Source: an uncultured Nesterenkonia sp. | GTDB taxonomy: Bacteria > Actinomycetota > Actinomycetes > Actinomycetales > Micrococcaceae | Direction of reading: 5' to 3' | DNA: 57,014 bases | Assembly (NCBI GenBank): GCA_947494195.1 | Contig: CANLUC010000010.1 | Location: 1-57,014, forward strand | In this document: in pieces, positions 42,865-50,915 of the stretch | Numbering within the stretch: the stretch's first letter is position 1 | How the letters are laid out: every line of letters starts with the position of its first letter | The notes under the pieces: model-generated | Databases searched by the model: none | What the model saw: only the letters and a program-made list of their open reading frames with translations | Told to the model about the DNA's origin: nothing | Position numbers and translations under genes: made by a program

Positions 42865-42965
42865 ACCGTTCAAGGGGGCCAGTTCAGTCGAAACCTCGGC
42901 TGGGCTGGTCCCCTCAATAATACCTGCCAGCCCGGACACGGAGAAGACCCCTAGAGCCATCGCTC

Positions 42966-43172
42966 TCACGCTAAGACGACTTCTACCAATAGGTATCCCG
43001 CGCCTAACGCGGTGATCCCCCATAGAGGAAGAAACAGTAGCTCCGCCGGAGCGTCTTCCAACGGGGTGCCGGCGAACATTCTGTGGACTTTCTTGTAGTA
43101 GATCGACCCTAGAATCCCTCCGACGAACGCGAGGGTGAAGCCGATATGCAACAGCCAGCTTGGGTCATCCAT
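42966..43172 (-). CDS. Two-TM miniprotein, member 2 of a family of three
   Basis: A 68-residue protein with two helices around a loop YYKKVHRMFAGTPLEDAPAE. It is closest to the third member at 43637-43840, sharing YKKVH.MF.G.P.EDAPAELLF. Sequence downstream of both genes is also similar (42893-42942 and 43584-43635), so the segment was duplicated. Function is unknown. Confidence 0.75.
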   Translation of the reverse strand: MDDPSWLLHIGFTLAFVGGILGSIYYKKVHRMFAGTPLEDAPAELLFLPLWGITALGAGYLLVEVVLA

Positions 43173-43276
43173 CTAGTTACCCTAGCGCGAGCCGGTCGCC
43201 CAGAGTGGCCAATACGTCCCGTCCATACCCCCGGTAACCCCAGGCCGAAGTGTGGACCCATTTAGGTATGAGTCGG

Positions 43277-43308
43277 CCCCGCCGACCTGATGCTAAATCG
43301 ACGGGGCC
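43277..43308. repeat. CCCCGCCGA...TCGACGGGGCC hairpin, copy 2
   Basis: Second copy of the inverted repeat, with a longer loop. See 42820-42853. Confidence 0.65.
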
Positions 43309-43431
43309 TTGCTCATTCCCTGAATGGATCAGATGCGAAGAGGCCACACCCAGATCGTGGTCCCAGAGTAGGTCATCGAGAGGGCGCTGAGAAGACCTTT
43401 GGTGTCTGATCGTGGTCCACACACGGGAAAG

Positions 43432-43462
43432 CCCCGCCGATCCATGTCCGATCGACGGGGCC
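43432..43462. repeat. CCCCGCCGA...TCGACGGGGCC hairpin, copy 3
   Basis: Third copy of the inverted repeat (CCCCGCCGATC with GATCGACGGGG). Three copies within 650 bp, all near the miniprotein genes. Confidence 0.7.
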
Positions 43463-43636
43463 TCATACACGTTGCGACACCGTGCACAGGAGAAGGAACA
43501 ACCCTGCGCACACTGACCACCCTACGGGTCATCGCCGGTGAGGTGAACCCCTAAAGGTGAGACCACCCAGGAACCGTATTACGTGGAATCCGGCTGGACT
43601 GGTCCCCTGCATAAAACCTGTGCCCCTCACGGAGCA

Positions 43637-43840
43637 CTAGATCCGCTCAAATCCGAGGAACACGAACAGGGCTCCCATCCCGACCGCTGCCCCTAACGGC
43701 ATGAAGAGCAGCTCAGCAGGAGCGTCCTCGAACGGGCTACCGGTGAACATCTTGTGGACCTTCTTGTAATGCCTCAGTCCAAGAACACCCCCGACGCACA
43801 TCAGACTGCCAACGAGTATCAGCATCAGCGGTTCATTCAT
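43637..43840 (-). CDS. Two-TM miniprotein, member 3 of a family of three
   Basis: A 67-residue protein with helices LMLILVGSLMCVGGVLGL and PLGAAVGMGALFVFLGF around the loop HYKKVHKMFTGSPFEDAPAE. ATG 43840 starts the shared family pattern. It is a tandem relative of 42966-43172. Function is unknown; membrane location is clear. Confidence 0.75.
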   Translation of the reverse strand: MNEPLMLILVGSLMCVGGVLGLRHYKKVHKMFTGSPFEDAPAELLFMPLGAAVGMGALFVFLGFERI

Positions 43841-43969
43841 TCGCCCAGCCTATCGCCGTGGCTTCGCCCGCAACCTCCGTCGTAGTCGCGTGCGGTCGTG
43901 TTGGAAAGTCCAAGGATTGTGCCGCGAGAAACCCACACGTCGCACTAGATGACGGCCGCTGCCGCGTCC

Positions 43970-44228
43970 GACTGTGATGGTCCGGTGCTGCGCTCGTTCC
44001 TCGCTGCGCACCGTCCCCGCTTTTCCTGCTGCTCTAGGAGTTTACGCCCGTGCTCCGGGGTCACAACCCGGTTCGTTCCTCACCGGGTCTGCGCCACCCG
44101 AAATTCTGATCGGCGCTCGTTCCTCGCTTATTTCCTCACAGATTCTCGGCTGGCTGGCCTTCGGTGTGTCCCCTCCGTCACGGGCCGCTCGGCAAGCTCG
44201 CCAGCAGGAAAAACGATGGGGGAGACCA
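43970..44228 (+). repeat. Duplicated leader, copy 1
   Basis: About 260 bp closely resembling 45088-45353 in the same orientation. Shared landmarks are GGTCCGGTG, CGCTCGTTCCTCGCTG, TTATTTCCTCACAGATTC, GGCTGGCCTTCGGTGTG, CAAGCTCGCCAGCAGG and the end GATGGGGGAGACCA. It lies directly before the 60-aa gene at 44231 and supplies its ribosome binding site. The short word GCTCGTTCCTCGC recurs several times inside. Confidence 0.85.
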
Positions 44229-44230
44229 CG

Positions 44231-44413
44231 ATGCCAGTCACACAGCCAGAAGCCCGGTGGGCCGTGCTCACCGTAGACCTGACCCAGATCCTCAGCGTCC
44301 ACCAGACCCGAGAAGCCGCCAAAGAAGAGGCCGCGAAGCCCGGACATTGCAGCTTCCCCTACTACCTCTCAGACGCAGAACTAGAAGCGCACCAGGGCAC
44401 CTACAGCATCTAA
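44231..44413 (+). CDS. Small plasmid protein behind the first repeated leader
   Basis: A 60-residue soluble protein beginning MPVTQPEARWAVLTVDLTQI and ending HQGTYSI. I recognise no family. GGGGGAG, part of the conserved leader end, lies 7 nt before ATG 44231; an ATG at 44216 would add five residues. Since the other leader copy drives an antirestriction gene, this one may belong to the same early-expressed set. Confidence 0.65.
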   Translation: MPVTQPEARWAVLTVDLTQILSVHQTREAAKEEAAKPGHCSFPYYLSDAELEAHQGTYSI

Positions 44414-44478
44414 GACCCGGAACTAGGCAGAAGGCACACCCAGCCCGCCCCCAGCCCAACTAGAAGGAGATACCCGCC

Positions 44479-44877
44479 ATGACGATCACCACCGAAACCC
44501 ACAGTGAAGCCCAGTACGTCGCCAAGATGATCCGGGAGCAGGTCACGCCCCTGGTGCTGATGAGTCTCGGAGCGCACAAGCTTGGCACCTATACCCACGA
44601 GAACGAGACCCACGCGCTGGTGTTCATGGCCCGTGTGCTGCCGTTCAAGAAGAACGGCGACCGCTCAGAAGCGCCTCGGGATATGCGGGTGATGATCACT
44701 CTGAGCGTGGCGGATACCTACGATATCCGCGTGGAGTACCAGCGCCAGGGAAAGACGATCACCCATTACTGCGCCAACGGTGTGTACGCCGATCAGCTTG
44801 CCGGGGTGATGCTGCGCATTGACTCAGACTTTGAGCTCGAGAACTCATCGGAGGGACACCAGCCGATTCCAGAATGA
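44479..44877 (+). CDS. Plasmid protein of unknown function (132 aa)
   Basis: A 132-residue protein with an alpha/beta pattern: a helix (SEAQYVAKMIREQVTPLVLM), then strands such as THALVFMARVLPF, MRVMITLSVADTYDIRVEYQ and an acidic tail. I recognise no family. AAGGAGATAC precedes ATG 44479. It follows the 60-aa gene by 65 bp and is closed by the strong hairpin at 44890-44945, so the two form one unit behind the first leader repeat. Confidence 0.75.
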   Translation: MTITTETHSEAQYVAKMIREQVTPLVLMSLGAHKLGTYTHENETHALVFMARVLPFKKNGDRSEAPRDMRVMITLSVADTYDIRVEYQRQGKTITHYCANGVYADQLAGVMLRIDSDFELENSSEGHQPIPE

Positions 44878-44889
44878 GCCGCCTCAGCC

Positions 44890-44945
44890 CAGAGGGAAGG
44901 CCCGGACCGAATCTGTTGCACCAGCAGGGTCCGGGCCTTCCTCTG
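44890..44945 (+). terminator. Long hairpin closing the first leader unit
   Basis: Bases 44890-44908 pair with 44928-44945 (CAGAGG...CCTCTG outer arms, GGCCCGGACC inner arm). A hairpin with the same GGCCCGGACC core closes the ArdC-like gene at 46305-46347. Confidence 0.8.
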
Positions 44946-45087
44946 TGAGTCTAGCGCGGTGCCGGTGCGCGCCGCCGTGAGCGGCGCGCACCGGGCGAGA
45001 GGCTGGCCGCCCTCGCGCTCCGCTGTGCTGCTCGTTCCTCACAGCACTAGAGGCCCCGGCCCGCTGCTCGTTCCTCGCATCGACCCG

Positions 45088-45353
45088 GACTGTACTGGTC
45101 CGGTGTTCCGCTCGTTCCTCGCTGCACACCGGCCCCGATATTTTTCCTGCTGTCCTGGCGGAGTTTATGCCCGCGCTCCACGGGCACAACCCCGACTCGT
45201 ACCTCGCCGGGGTCTGCACCGGCGGAGATTCTGATCGGCGCTCGTGCCTCGCTTATTTCCTCACAGATTCACCACCGGCTGGCCTTCGGTGTGCCCGCTC
45301 CGTCGCGGGCCGCTCGGCAAGCTCGCCAGCAGGAAAAACGATGGGGGAGACCA
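45088..45353 (+). repeat. Duplicated leader, copy 2
   Basis: Second copy of the leader at 43970-44228. It ends about 50 bp before the ArdC-like gene. In this copy the conserved ATG at 45341 opens only a 14-codon frame before the real gene. A shorter related piece (core ACCGGCTGGCCTTCGGTGTG) lies at 53489-53508 before the NrdH-like gene. Confidence 0.85.
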
Positions 45354-45403
45354 ACCCAGGGCGATCCAGCCCGAGCCCCCGCTAACCGAGAGGAAGTCCT
45401 ACC

Positions 45404-46288
45404 GTGGCGAAGACATTCAAGAACACCAAGACCGTTGAAGAGCGCAAGGCAGAAGCCGCCGCACTGCAAGCCAAGATCGCTGCCGGTGTGGAGTCCCTGA
45501 CCGACTCGGAGCAGTGGGAAAAGTACCTGCGCTATTGCCGGGCGTTCCACTCCTACAGCGTGAACAACTGCTTGTTGATCATGGCCCAGATGCCCGAAGC
45601 CTCACGGGTCGCAGGCTTCCGCAAATGGCAGTCGGTCGGGCGGTGTGTTTCTAAGGGACAGAAGGGTATCCGGATCTTTGGGTACGCGAAGAAGAAGATC
45701 GAGGAAGAAAACGACCAGGGCGACACCGAAGAACGCGTGTTCGAGTACTTCCCGCCCCTGTCAGTCTTCGATATCTCCCAGACCGAGATAATAGATGAGG
45801 ACAAGGCCAGTGCCGGAGAGATCGCCCACCGGCTTGAAGGGGAAGACGCCGAAGGCATCGCAGACGCCGTAGAAAAGTGGCTGACCGATGAAGGGTGGAC
45901 GGTCACCACGGAAGCTATCGGCGGGCAGACCAACGGCATGACCAGCGACAAGGACCGCAAGGTGATTATCTCGGAGAAGCTGTCACCGGCGCAGCGGGCT
46001 AAGACGATGATCCATGAGGCCGCGCATGTGGTCCTGCACGCGGACCTAGATCCAGCGGAGTACATCGCCCACCAGGGCCAGAAGGAGACCGAGGCCGAGA
46101 GTGTGGCCTACGTGGTCGCGGGAATGTTCGGACTCGACACCAGCGCCTACACCATCGGCTATATCGCAGGATGGGCGCAAGGGGATACGGAGATCATTCG
46201 CAGCACCGCCGCCAACGTGCTGAAAGCCTCACACATCATCTACGAGGCCCTGACCGCCACAGAAGACGAGGCAGCCGCCGCAGCCTAG
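45404..46288 (+). CDS. ArdC-like antirestriction protein
   Basis: A 294-residue protein. The N-terminal ArdC-type ssDNA-binding domain (about 1-110) includes YLRYCRAFHSYSVNNCLLIM and a WQSVGRCVSKGQKGIRIFGY strand pair. The C-terminal ImmA/IrrE-like metallopeptidase domain has MIHEAAHVVLHAD with the HEAAH zinc motif and a later EAESVAYVVA helix with the third ligand glutamate. ArdC-type proteins coat incoming ssDNA and protect a plasmid from host restriction at entry. Start is GTG 45404 with AGGAAG upstream. It follows the second repeated leader and is closed by the hairpin at 46305. Confidence 0.88.
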   Translation: MAKTFKNTKTVEERKAEAAALQAKIAAGVESLTDSEQWEKYLRYCRAFHSYSVNNCLLIMAQMPEASRVAGFRKWQSVGRCVSKGQKGIRIFGYAKKKIEEENDQGDTEERVFEYFPPLSVFDISQTEIIDEDKASAGEIAHRLEGEDAEGIADAVEKWLTDEGWTVTTEAIGGQTNGMTSDKDRKVIISEKLSPAQRAKTMIHEAAHVVLHADLDPAEYIAHQGQKETEAESVAYVVAGMFGLDTSAYTIGYIAGWAQGDTEIIRSTAANVLKASHIIYEALTATEDEAAAAA

Positions 46289-46304
46289 TCCCAGAACATA
46301 AGGA

Positions 46305-46347
46305 AAGGCCCGGACCTAGCTACTTGCTCTAGCTAGGTCCGGGCCTT
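46305..46347 (+). terminator. Perfect 18-bp hairpin after the ArdC-like gene
   Basis: Bases 46305-46322 are fully complementary to 46330-46347, with a 7-nt loop, 16 bp after the stop codon, followed by CTCTTG. It resembles the terminator at 44890-44945. Confidence 0.88.
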
Positions 46348-46532
46348 CTCTTGTGAGTGTAGCGGGCTATCGGTGTGCCCCGCTTTGAGCGGAGCACACC
46401 GAGCGAGGGGCTGGCCGCCCCTCGCGCTCCCCGCTGGTCGTGGTCGCCCTGTCCCCGTCATAAGAGAAGGTGCCACCGACGAGTCCACTCAAACCCGTGG
46501 TGACACCTTCCCTCATCATTCTATCGGCTGTG

Positions 46533-46850
46533 CTAAGAGTTGTTCAGTTCAGCTCGTGCCTGTTCCTCGGTGCTTGTGCTGTCGTTCTCGGTCGCCGCGT
46601 TCTTCCGTGTGCTGGTCTTCGGTGGCTTAGCGAATCTATTGACCTGCGCACGGGTCCACCCCTGCTTCTCAGCAGCGACCATCAGCCGCTTCTCTTCCTT
46701 CTTCGCCTCGTTCAACTCGTGTTCGAGATCCACACGACGGGCGACGGTTTTGGCGAGTTCTTCGACCGCTGCCATGCGTTCTTCGTTGACTCGGGCGGCT
46801 TCGTCCATGACGTGTTGCTGTGCTGGTGTGAGTTCGCTCATGAGCATCAT
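46533..46850 (-). CDS. Coiled-coil plasmid protein
   Basis: A 105-residue, highly charged, mostly helical protein (ELTPAQQHVMDEAARVNEER, then a Glu/Lys-rich coiled coil to about residue 70) with a short basic WTRAQVNRFAKPP segment that could touch DNA. No family recognised. ATG 46850 overlaps the stop of the HTH gene by four bases, so the two are coupled. It may be a partner of that HTH protein in plasmid maintenance or transfer control. Confidence 0.7.
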   Translation of the reverse strand: MMLMSELTPAQQHVMDEAARVNEERMAAVEELAKTVARRVDLEHELNEAKKEEKRLMVAAEKQGWTRAQVNRFAKPPKTSTRKNAATENDSTSTEEQARAELNNS

Positions 46851-47101
46851 CCTATGTCGGGGAGCTGTTCGGTTTGAAGGGGTGCAGTCTCATCATCTGA
46901 GCGTGTGACTCGGATCGTGGGGGCCGGGTGGTTGCACTGTCCTATCAGCCACCGATGCACGGCTGAATCAACATAGCGAATCGTGTCGGGTTCGATCCTC
47001 AACCAGACCGGACCGAGACCCGCCGCGCGCCATGTGGCGAGGTCTTCTTCTGTGATGTTGAGCTGTTCGGCTACCTCGCTGGGAGTGATGATCCGTGACA
47101 T
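46847..47101 (-). CDS. Small HTH protein, excisionase/AlpA-like
   Basis: An 84-residue DNA-binding protein of the MerR/excisionase-like HTH_17 type: ITPSEVAEQLNITEEDLATW is the HTH, followed by the wing GLGPVWLRIEPDTIRYVDSA and the helix VHRWL. GGAGG lies 5 nt before ATG 47101. It diverges from mobC across the oriT-like region and may regulate transfer genes or act as an accessory protein at oriT. Confidence 0.8.
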   Translation of the reverse strand: MSRIITPSEVAEQLNITEEDLATWRAAGLGPVWLRIEPDTIRYVDSAVHRWLIGQCNHPAPTIRVTRSDDETAPLQTEQLPDIG

Positions 47102-47490
47102 AGGTTCCTCCTGGTTTGGTTGGTCACCGTTCTTTTCGGCAACTGCCGAACATCGGGTGTAGCAGGTTCGGTCCAGGGTGGAGGGTGGTCCGTGGAATAC
47201 CGGAGCGAGGGAGCTTGCGAGTGAGTGAGGATATGCCGCGAAAGCCGCCCGAAGCCCTTGACCGGTTCTGCGCAGGCCGTAAGCTTCCTCCGCGAAAAGA
47301 ACGCTTCGTCTTTCAAGGCCCGCACGTCAAAGACCCAAAAGACCAACATGAGGTGTCCCGTACGGAGCAAGCTATGCAGTTAGCACGGCTAACTGGCTTG
47401 ATGCCTTGTCGCTGCGCTGGGCCGGTGGCACACTAGAAGGAGGAGCTTTCTAGTGGTCGTTGCACTGGGCCAGAGGATCAAAGGCGGGCG
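47102..47490. other. Probable oriT region between the HTH gene and mobC
   Basis: A 390-bp gap upstream of the relaxase genes. It holds the inverted repeats CAGTTAGC-ACG-GCTAACTG (47377-47395, perfect) and TTCGGC-N4-GCCGAA (47135-47150). A perfect IR upstream of mobC and the relaxase is the usual layout of an oriT, with nic a few bases from the IR. The nic base cannot be placed without a known homologue. Confidence 0.55.
47377..47395. repeat. Perfect inverted repeat, oriT candidate
   Basis: CAGTTAGC and GCTAACTG are separated by ACG. It lies 96 bp before mobC and is the best candidate for the relaxase recognition hairpin. Confidence 0.6.
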
Positions 47491-47904
47491 GTGAGTGTCG
47501 TGGCAGGTCGGATGCGTCAGGCGAACGCCGAAGGTGGCCGACCGATCCGCCGCGAGGTCAAGCTCACCGAGTTTGAGGACAACGTCTTGTACTTCGCAGC
47601 GCAGCGAGCGGGGATGACCCCGGCGCGGTTCTTGAAAGAATCAGCGCTCTCTCGTGAGCGTGGTGTCTCGGTCAGTGAGCGCCATGAGATGAGCACCCAG
47701 TTGAATCAGCTCAACGGTTCCTTGGCCGCAGTGGGGAACAACCTCAATCAGCTGGCCCGCCGTGCCAACGCTGAAGAGGCGGTGACTGCCGAGATCAGTG
47801 CAGAGCTCACGCACTCCTTGGCGAAGCTTCGCGCGACCATGAAGCAGATCAATGAGACGCTTCCGGGTCTTGCGGTGTCTCCGGAAGAGGCTGATGCCTC
47901 ATGA
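47491..47904 (+). CDS. mobC: MobC-like relaxosome accessory protein
   Basis: A 137-residue protein with an N-terminal ribbon-helix-helix-like part (IRREVKLTEFEDNVLYFAAQ) and the MobC-type helix LNQLNGSLAAVGNNLNQLAR, then a helical tail. MobC proteins help open oriT and place the relaxase. Start GTG 47491 follows AAAGGCGGG; ATG 47512 is an alternative. The end overlaps the relaxase start (ATGA), the standard arrangement of mobC and relaxase. Confidence 0.85.
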   Translation: MSVVAGRMRQANAEGGRPIRREVKLTEFEDNVLYFAAQRAGMTPARFLKESALSRERGVSVSERHEMSTQLNQLNGSLAAVGNNLNQLARRANAEEAVTAEISAELTHSLAKLRATMKQINETLPGLAVSPEEADAS

Positions 47905-50186
47905 TGCCCAATGTCACCCGCGGTGGTCGGATGGCGGGCCTGGTGATGTATTTGGCCGGCCCGGGCCGGGCGAATGAACACACGAATCCGCAGTTGATCG
48001 CGGGTCATGATCTGGTGACCTTCGCCATCGAACCAGGACAGACGTTGAGCGCCGATGATGCGTTGGATATCGCGAACATTCTGGACTTTTCCCGGAAGCA
48101 GCACGGCACGCGGGTCCAAGTCTCGGAGCGGGAGTTCGATGAGGCCCGGGGTGAGTATGTGACCACGGGGAAGAAGGATGCTCACGTGTGGCACGCCTCG
48201 CTATCGCTGAAGGCAGACGAAGGTGAACTCACCACGGAGAAGTGGGCTGAGGTCGCTCACGACTTCGTCGAGCGTATGGGGTTCATCGACCCCGAAGGGG
48301 CCAAGACGTCTCGGTGGGCGGCGATCCATCACGGGGCGTCGAAGAATGGCAACGACCACATCCATATTGCTGTGCAGCTGGTCCGCGAAAATGGCACGAA
48401 AGCTGATGTGCGGCACGACTTCAAACGCGCGCAGCGGGTGAGCAATGAGATTGAGAAGAAGCATGGCCTGACGGTGCTGGCCTCTCGTGAGCATGCCTAC
48501 GGTCTTTCCGGGGATAAGCCAGCTGAGCTTGCTCGCGAGGCGCGGCAGGGAGATCGCTCCACGGAACGGGCAGAACTGCGCCGCAGAGCGCGTGCCTGCC
48601 TGTCCACCGCCTCGTCCCAGGGCGAGTACATCACCCACCTTCACGACATGGGTATCCACGTCCAACCCCGCTTCGCCACAGGCGACCGGAACATCATCGC
48701 CGGTTACCGGCTGGCGTTCCCCCCGACCCCGAAAGAACAGGGTGGGGACGGTCGACAGATCTGGTACTCACCCTCGAAGCTCGACCGGTCCTTAGCCTGG
48801 CCCAGGGTTGAGGAACGCTACGGCAACGCCGGACGGGCCGAAGCAGTGGCGCTGATGCATCAGATCCGGGACAAGACCGTTGCCCAGCCAGAGGATCCGA
48901 CGCGGTCTCATCCGCTGAGCCGGGAGTCCTACGACAAGCTGATCTCAGGGAAGATCGGGCCTGACACGATGGCGAACATCTATGCCCGCGTCTCCATTCA
49001 ATTCGAGGGACCACGGCATGGCGCCGCTGCGCGGCTTTCTGATGATTTCTCCCGGGTGGCGTGGAGTATGCGCGGCCACCAGCTGCCGGCAGAGGTGTTG
49101 TATCAGCAGCGCGGCGGACACCACACAGGCGCACAGCGTGCTTCCCACCAGGCAGGGCAGGGCCGAAGCGGTGATGTGGGTCGGTTGGGGCAGCAGTGGT
49201 TGATGGCCACCCAGGCGGGACGTCGTGGTCCGGTGAAGGACTGGGTGTCCTTACTTGCCCAGGCGAATCGGATCGCGAGGATCGTGACGGAAACGAACCT
49301 CACCCGGGAACGCGCACAACTCGCCCGGAACCTCCACGGCAGCCTGAATGTGGCTGAGGTGTTGTGTCGAGAACGGGCACCTCGTACCGAGAACACGGTG
49401 ACCCCGCAGCAGCGCGTCAAAGAGCTGCGCGGACTGATGAAGCAGCGGGAAACCCAGGACTACGCCGAGGTCCAAGACGCGAAGGCCAAGAGCCTAGAGT
49501 CCCAGGCCGTGGTCTCGACGGCACACGGTGAGCTGAAGGCCGCGAAGCAGACCGCAGTCCAGGCCGCGGATCGATATGAGGGACTGATTAGTGGTGTCCG
49601 GAAGACGCTGGGCAGTGAGGTGGTCCAGGATGCTCGTCGCGGACGAGAAGCCGATCTCAAGGTCTTCGATGCTGGGCTGTTGAGCCGCGGCCGGGCGACG
49701 CAGGAGTCCGACACGATTCGCCGGGAGCTCGCTTCTCGGTGGGATGTTCCGGTGGGTGAGCGAGCGAAACCCCAGAAGCAACGATCAACGAACCCCCTCA
49801 CATCGAGCACCAGCGAAGTGGATAGGCTGTGGTCAAGGTGGACTGACGCGGTCGTGGACAAGCACGCCCCGCAGCGGTTAGATACCCCAGAAATCCGTGA
49901 GGCCCAGGCTGCTCGAGATAAGGCAGCAGAACACCGAGACCAGGCCGCAGCCCATGTTGATGAGGCGAACCAGACCAGCCGGCGGGCCGATGAACAAGCT
50001 GAGATGCTCAAACAGCGACATTTGCGGACGGCACCGCACTCGTACCTCAGCGGTTCAGAGCAGGCAGAGCTGGCCAGACTTGAAGGTCGCCGCGGCCCGA
50101 AGCATTACCAGGCCCCGAAACAGGCGCAGGGCCTGCATCCAGGGGTGGGTTCCACGAGGAACCAGGACACCGGGCACGAACGGTAA
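47901..50186 (+). CDS. MOBP-type relaxase
   Basis: A 761-residue relaxase. The N-terminal nickase domain has a tyrosine in GGRMAGLVMYLAGPG (Y17) and the metal-binding motif HHGASKNGNDHIHIAV (143-158), with an LSLKADEG-type motif before it. The C-terminal 350 residues are charged and partly coiled coil (around 500-580 and 690-730), with no helicase or primase motif. It nicks oriT and pilots the strand to the recipient. Start overlaps mobC. With no coupling protein in the window, the element may rely on a co-resident conjugative system. Confidence 0.9.
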   Translation: MMPNVTRGGRMAGLVMYLAGPGRANEHTNPQLIAGHDLVTFAIEPGQTLSADDALDIANILDFSRKQHGTRVQVSEREFDEARGEYVTTGKKDAHVWHASLSLKADEGELTTEKWAEVAHDFVERMGFIDPEGAKTSRWAAIHHGASKNGNDHIHIAVQLVRENGTKADVRHDFKRAQRVSNEIEKKHGLTVLASREHAYGLSGDKPAELAREARQGDRSTERAELRRRARACLSTASSQGEYITHLHDMGIHVQPRFATGDRNIIAGYRLAFPPTPKEQGGDGRQIWYSPSKLDRSLAWPRVEERYGNAGRAEAVALMHQIRDKTVAQPEDPTRSHPLSRESYDKLISGKIGPDTMANIYARVSIQFEGPRHGAAARLSDDFSRVAWSMRGHQLPAEVLYQQRGGHHTGAQRASHQAGQGRSGDVGRLGQQWLMATQAGRRGPVKDWVSLLAQANRIARIVTETNLTRERAQLARNLHGSLNVAEVLCRERAPRTENTVTPQQRVKELRGLMKQRETQDYAEVQDAKAKSLESQAVVSTAHGELKAAKQTAVQAADRYEGLISGVRKTLGSEVVQDARRGREADLKVFDAGLLSRGRATQESDTIRRELASRWDVPVGERAKPQKQRSTNPLTSSTSEVDRLWSRWTDAVVDKHAPQRLDTPEIREAQAARDKAAEHRDQAAAHVDEANQTSRRADEQAEMLKQRHLRTAPHSYLSGSEQAELARLEGRRGPKHYQAPKQAQGLHPGVGSTRNQDTGHER

Positions 50187-50345
50187 CCGACGTGAACAAG
50201 GACTCGTCGCCGTCGAGGATGCGCCCGGGGCCGTGACCAGTCCCGGTGCCGCGTCCTGTGAGATGTGAGGACGATGAGTCGAGCGGTGCACGCGGCGCGT
50301 TTCACGAAACGGCAAAGCAGCCCGGTCTCGTCGGACCGTTAATTA

Positions 50346-50366
50346 CGTACTACACTATAAAGTACG
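50346..50366. promoter_or_regulatory. Inverted repeat over the promoter of the TA-like pair
   Basis: CGTACT-N9-AGTACG overlaps a TATAAA -10-like box, 23 bp upstream of the GTG at 50389. An operator in this position is expected for an autoregulated toxin-antitoxin operon. Confidence 0.6.
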
Positions 50367-50388
50367 AAAATGTTTAGAGGAGTGATGC

Positions 50389-50646
50389 GTGCGGGTTCGG
50401 GTTCATCCCAGGGTCTCTGCGAAGCGTCCTGAGATCACAGACAACGACGTGGAGACCGCGTTCGAAGGAGCGCTACGCTCCCGCGGACGAGACACCAACC
50501 CCATCCAATGGGTCGGGGTCGGTGTGGATGGTCAGGGCCGGTTGTTGGAGTTCATCGCGGTCGAAGATGAGCCCGATGGGTGGCTGGTCTTTCACGCGAT
50601 GATCGCAACGCAGAAGGTCCTCAACGAAGTTGGTCTAGGAAGGTGA
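50389..50646 (+). CDS. Putative toxin of a toxin-antitoxin pair
   Basis: An 85-residue compact protein: VRVHPRVSAKRPEITDNDVE, then RSRGRDTNPIQWVGVGVDGQ and GRLLEFIAVEDEPDGWLVFH. The order of an initial helix followed by a three- or four-stranded sheet with conserved Arg and His is like small RNase toxins of the RelE/BrnT superfamily; I infer this from pattern only. Start GTG 50389 has AGAGGAG upstream. The gene behind it encodes a protein with a C-terminal ribbon-helix-helix-like segment, and the operator-like repeat lies in the promoter. Confidence 0.65.
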   Translation: MRVRVHPRVSAKRPEITDNDVETAFEGALRSRGRDTNPIQWVGVGVDGQGRLLEFIAVEDEPDGWLVFHAMIATQKVLNEVGLGR

Positions 50647-50651
50647 TCCAG

Positions 50652-50915
50652 ATGGGCAAGTACACCGCGGTCAACGGTAAGACCTTCACTGAGGAGGACA
50701 TCGAGGCCTGGGCGGCTGAGGCGGAGTCCGAGCAGGGCTACACCGGCGGTCACATCGGTCCGTCTACTCCTGGGCGACCGGTCAGTGTCGGAGCTGACGC
50801 TCGTCCCTTCACGCTGCGGCTAGACGCGCATCGCCGGGCCAAGCTGAATAAAGCGGCAGAGGAGCAGCACACCACTGCGTCTCAGCTCATGCGTGGCCTC
50901 ATCGACTCCCTTTAG
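50652..50915 (+). CDS. Putative antitoxin with C-terminal DNA-binding segment
   Basis: An 87-residue protein. The N-terminal 50 residues are acidic and probably unstructured (FTEEDIEAWAAEAESEQGYT); the C-terminal part (FTLRLDAHRRAKLNKAAEEQ, then TTASQLMRGLIDSL) resembles a ribbon-helix-helix domain. The order toxin then antitoxin is less usual but known. It starts 5 bp after the upstream stop with AAGGTG as ribosome binding site, so the pair is one operon. Confidence 0.7.
   Translation: MGKYTAVNGKTFTEEDIEAWAAEAESEQGYTGGHIGPSTPGRPVSVGADARPFTLRLDAHRRAKLNKAAEEQHTTASQLMRGLIDSL

Noticed and set aside
47116-47436. A 106-codon frame through the oriT-like gap
   Set aside because: No ribosome binding site, no family, and it would cover the inverted repeats expected in oriT.
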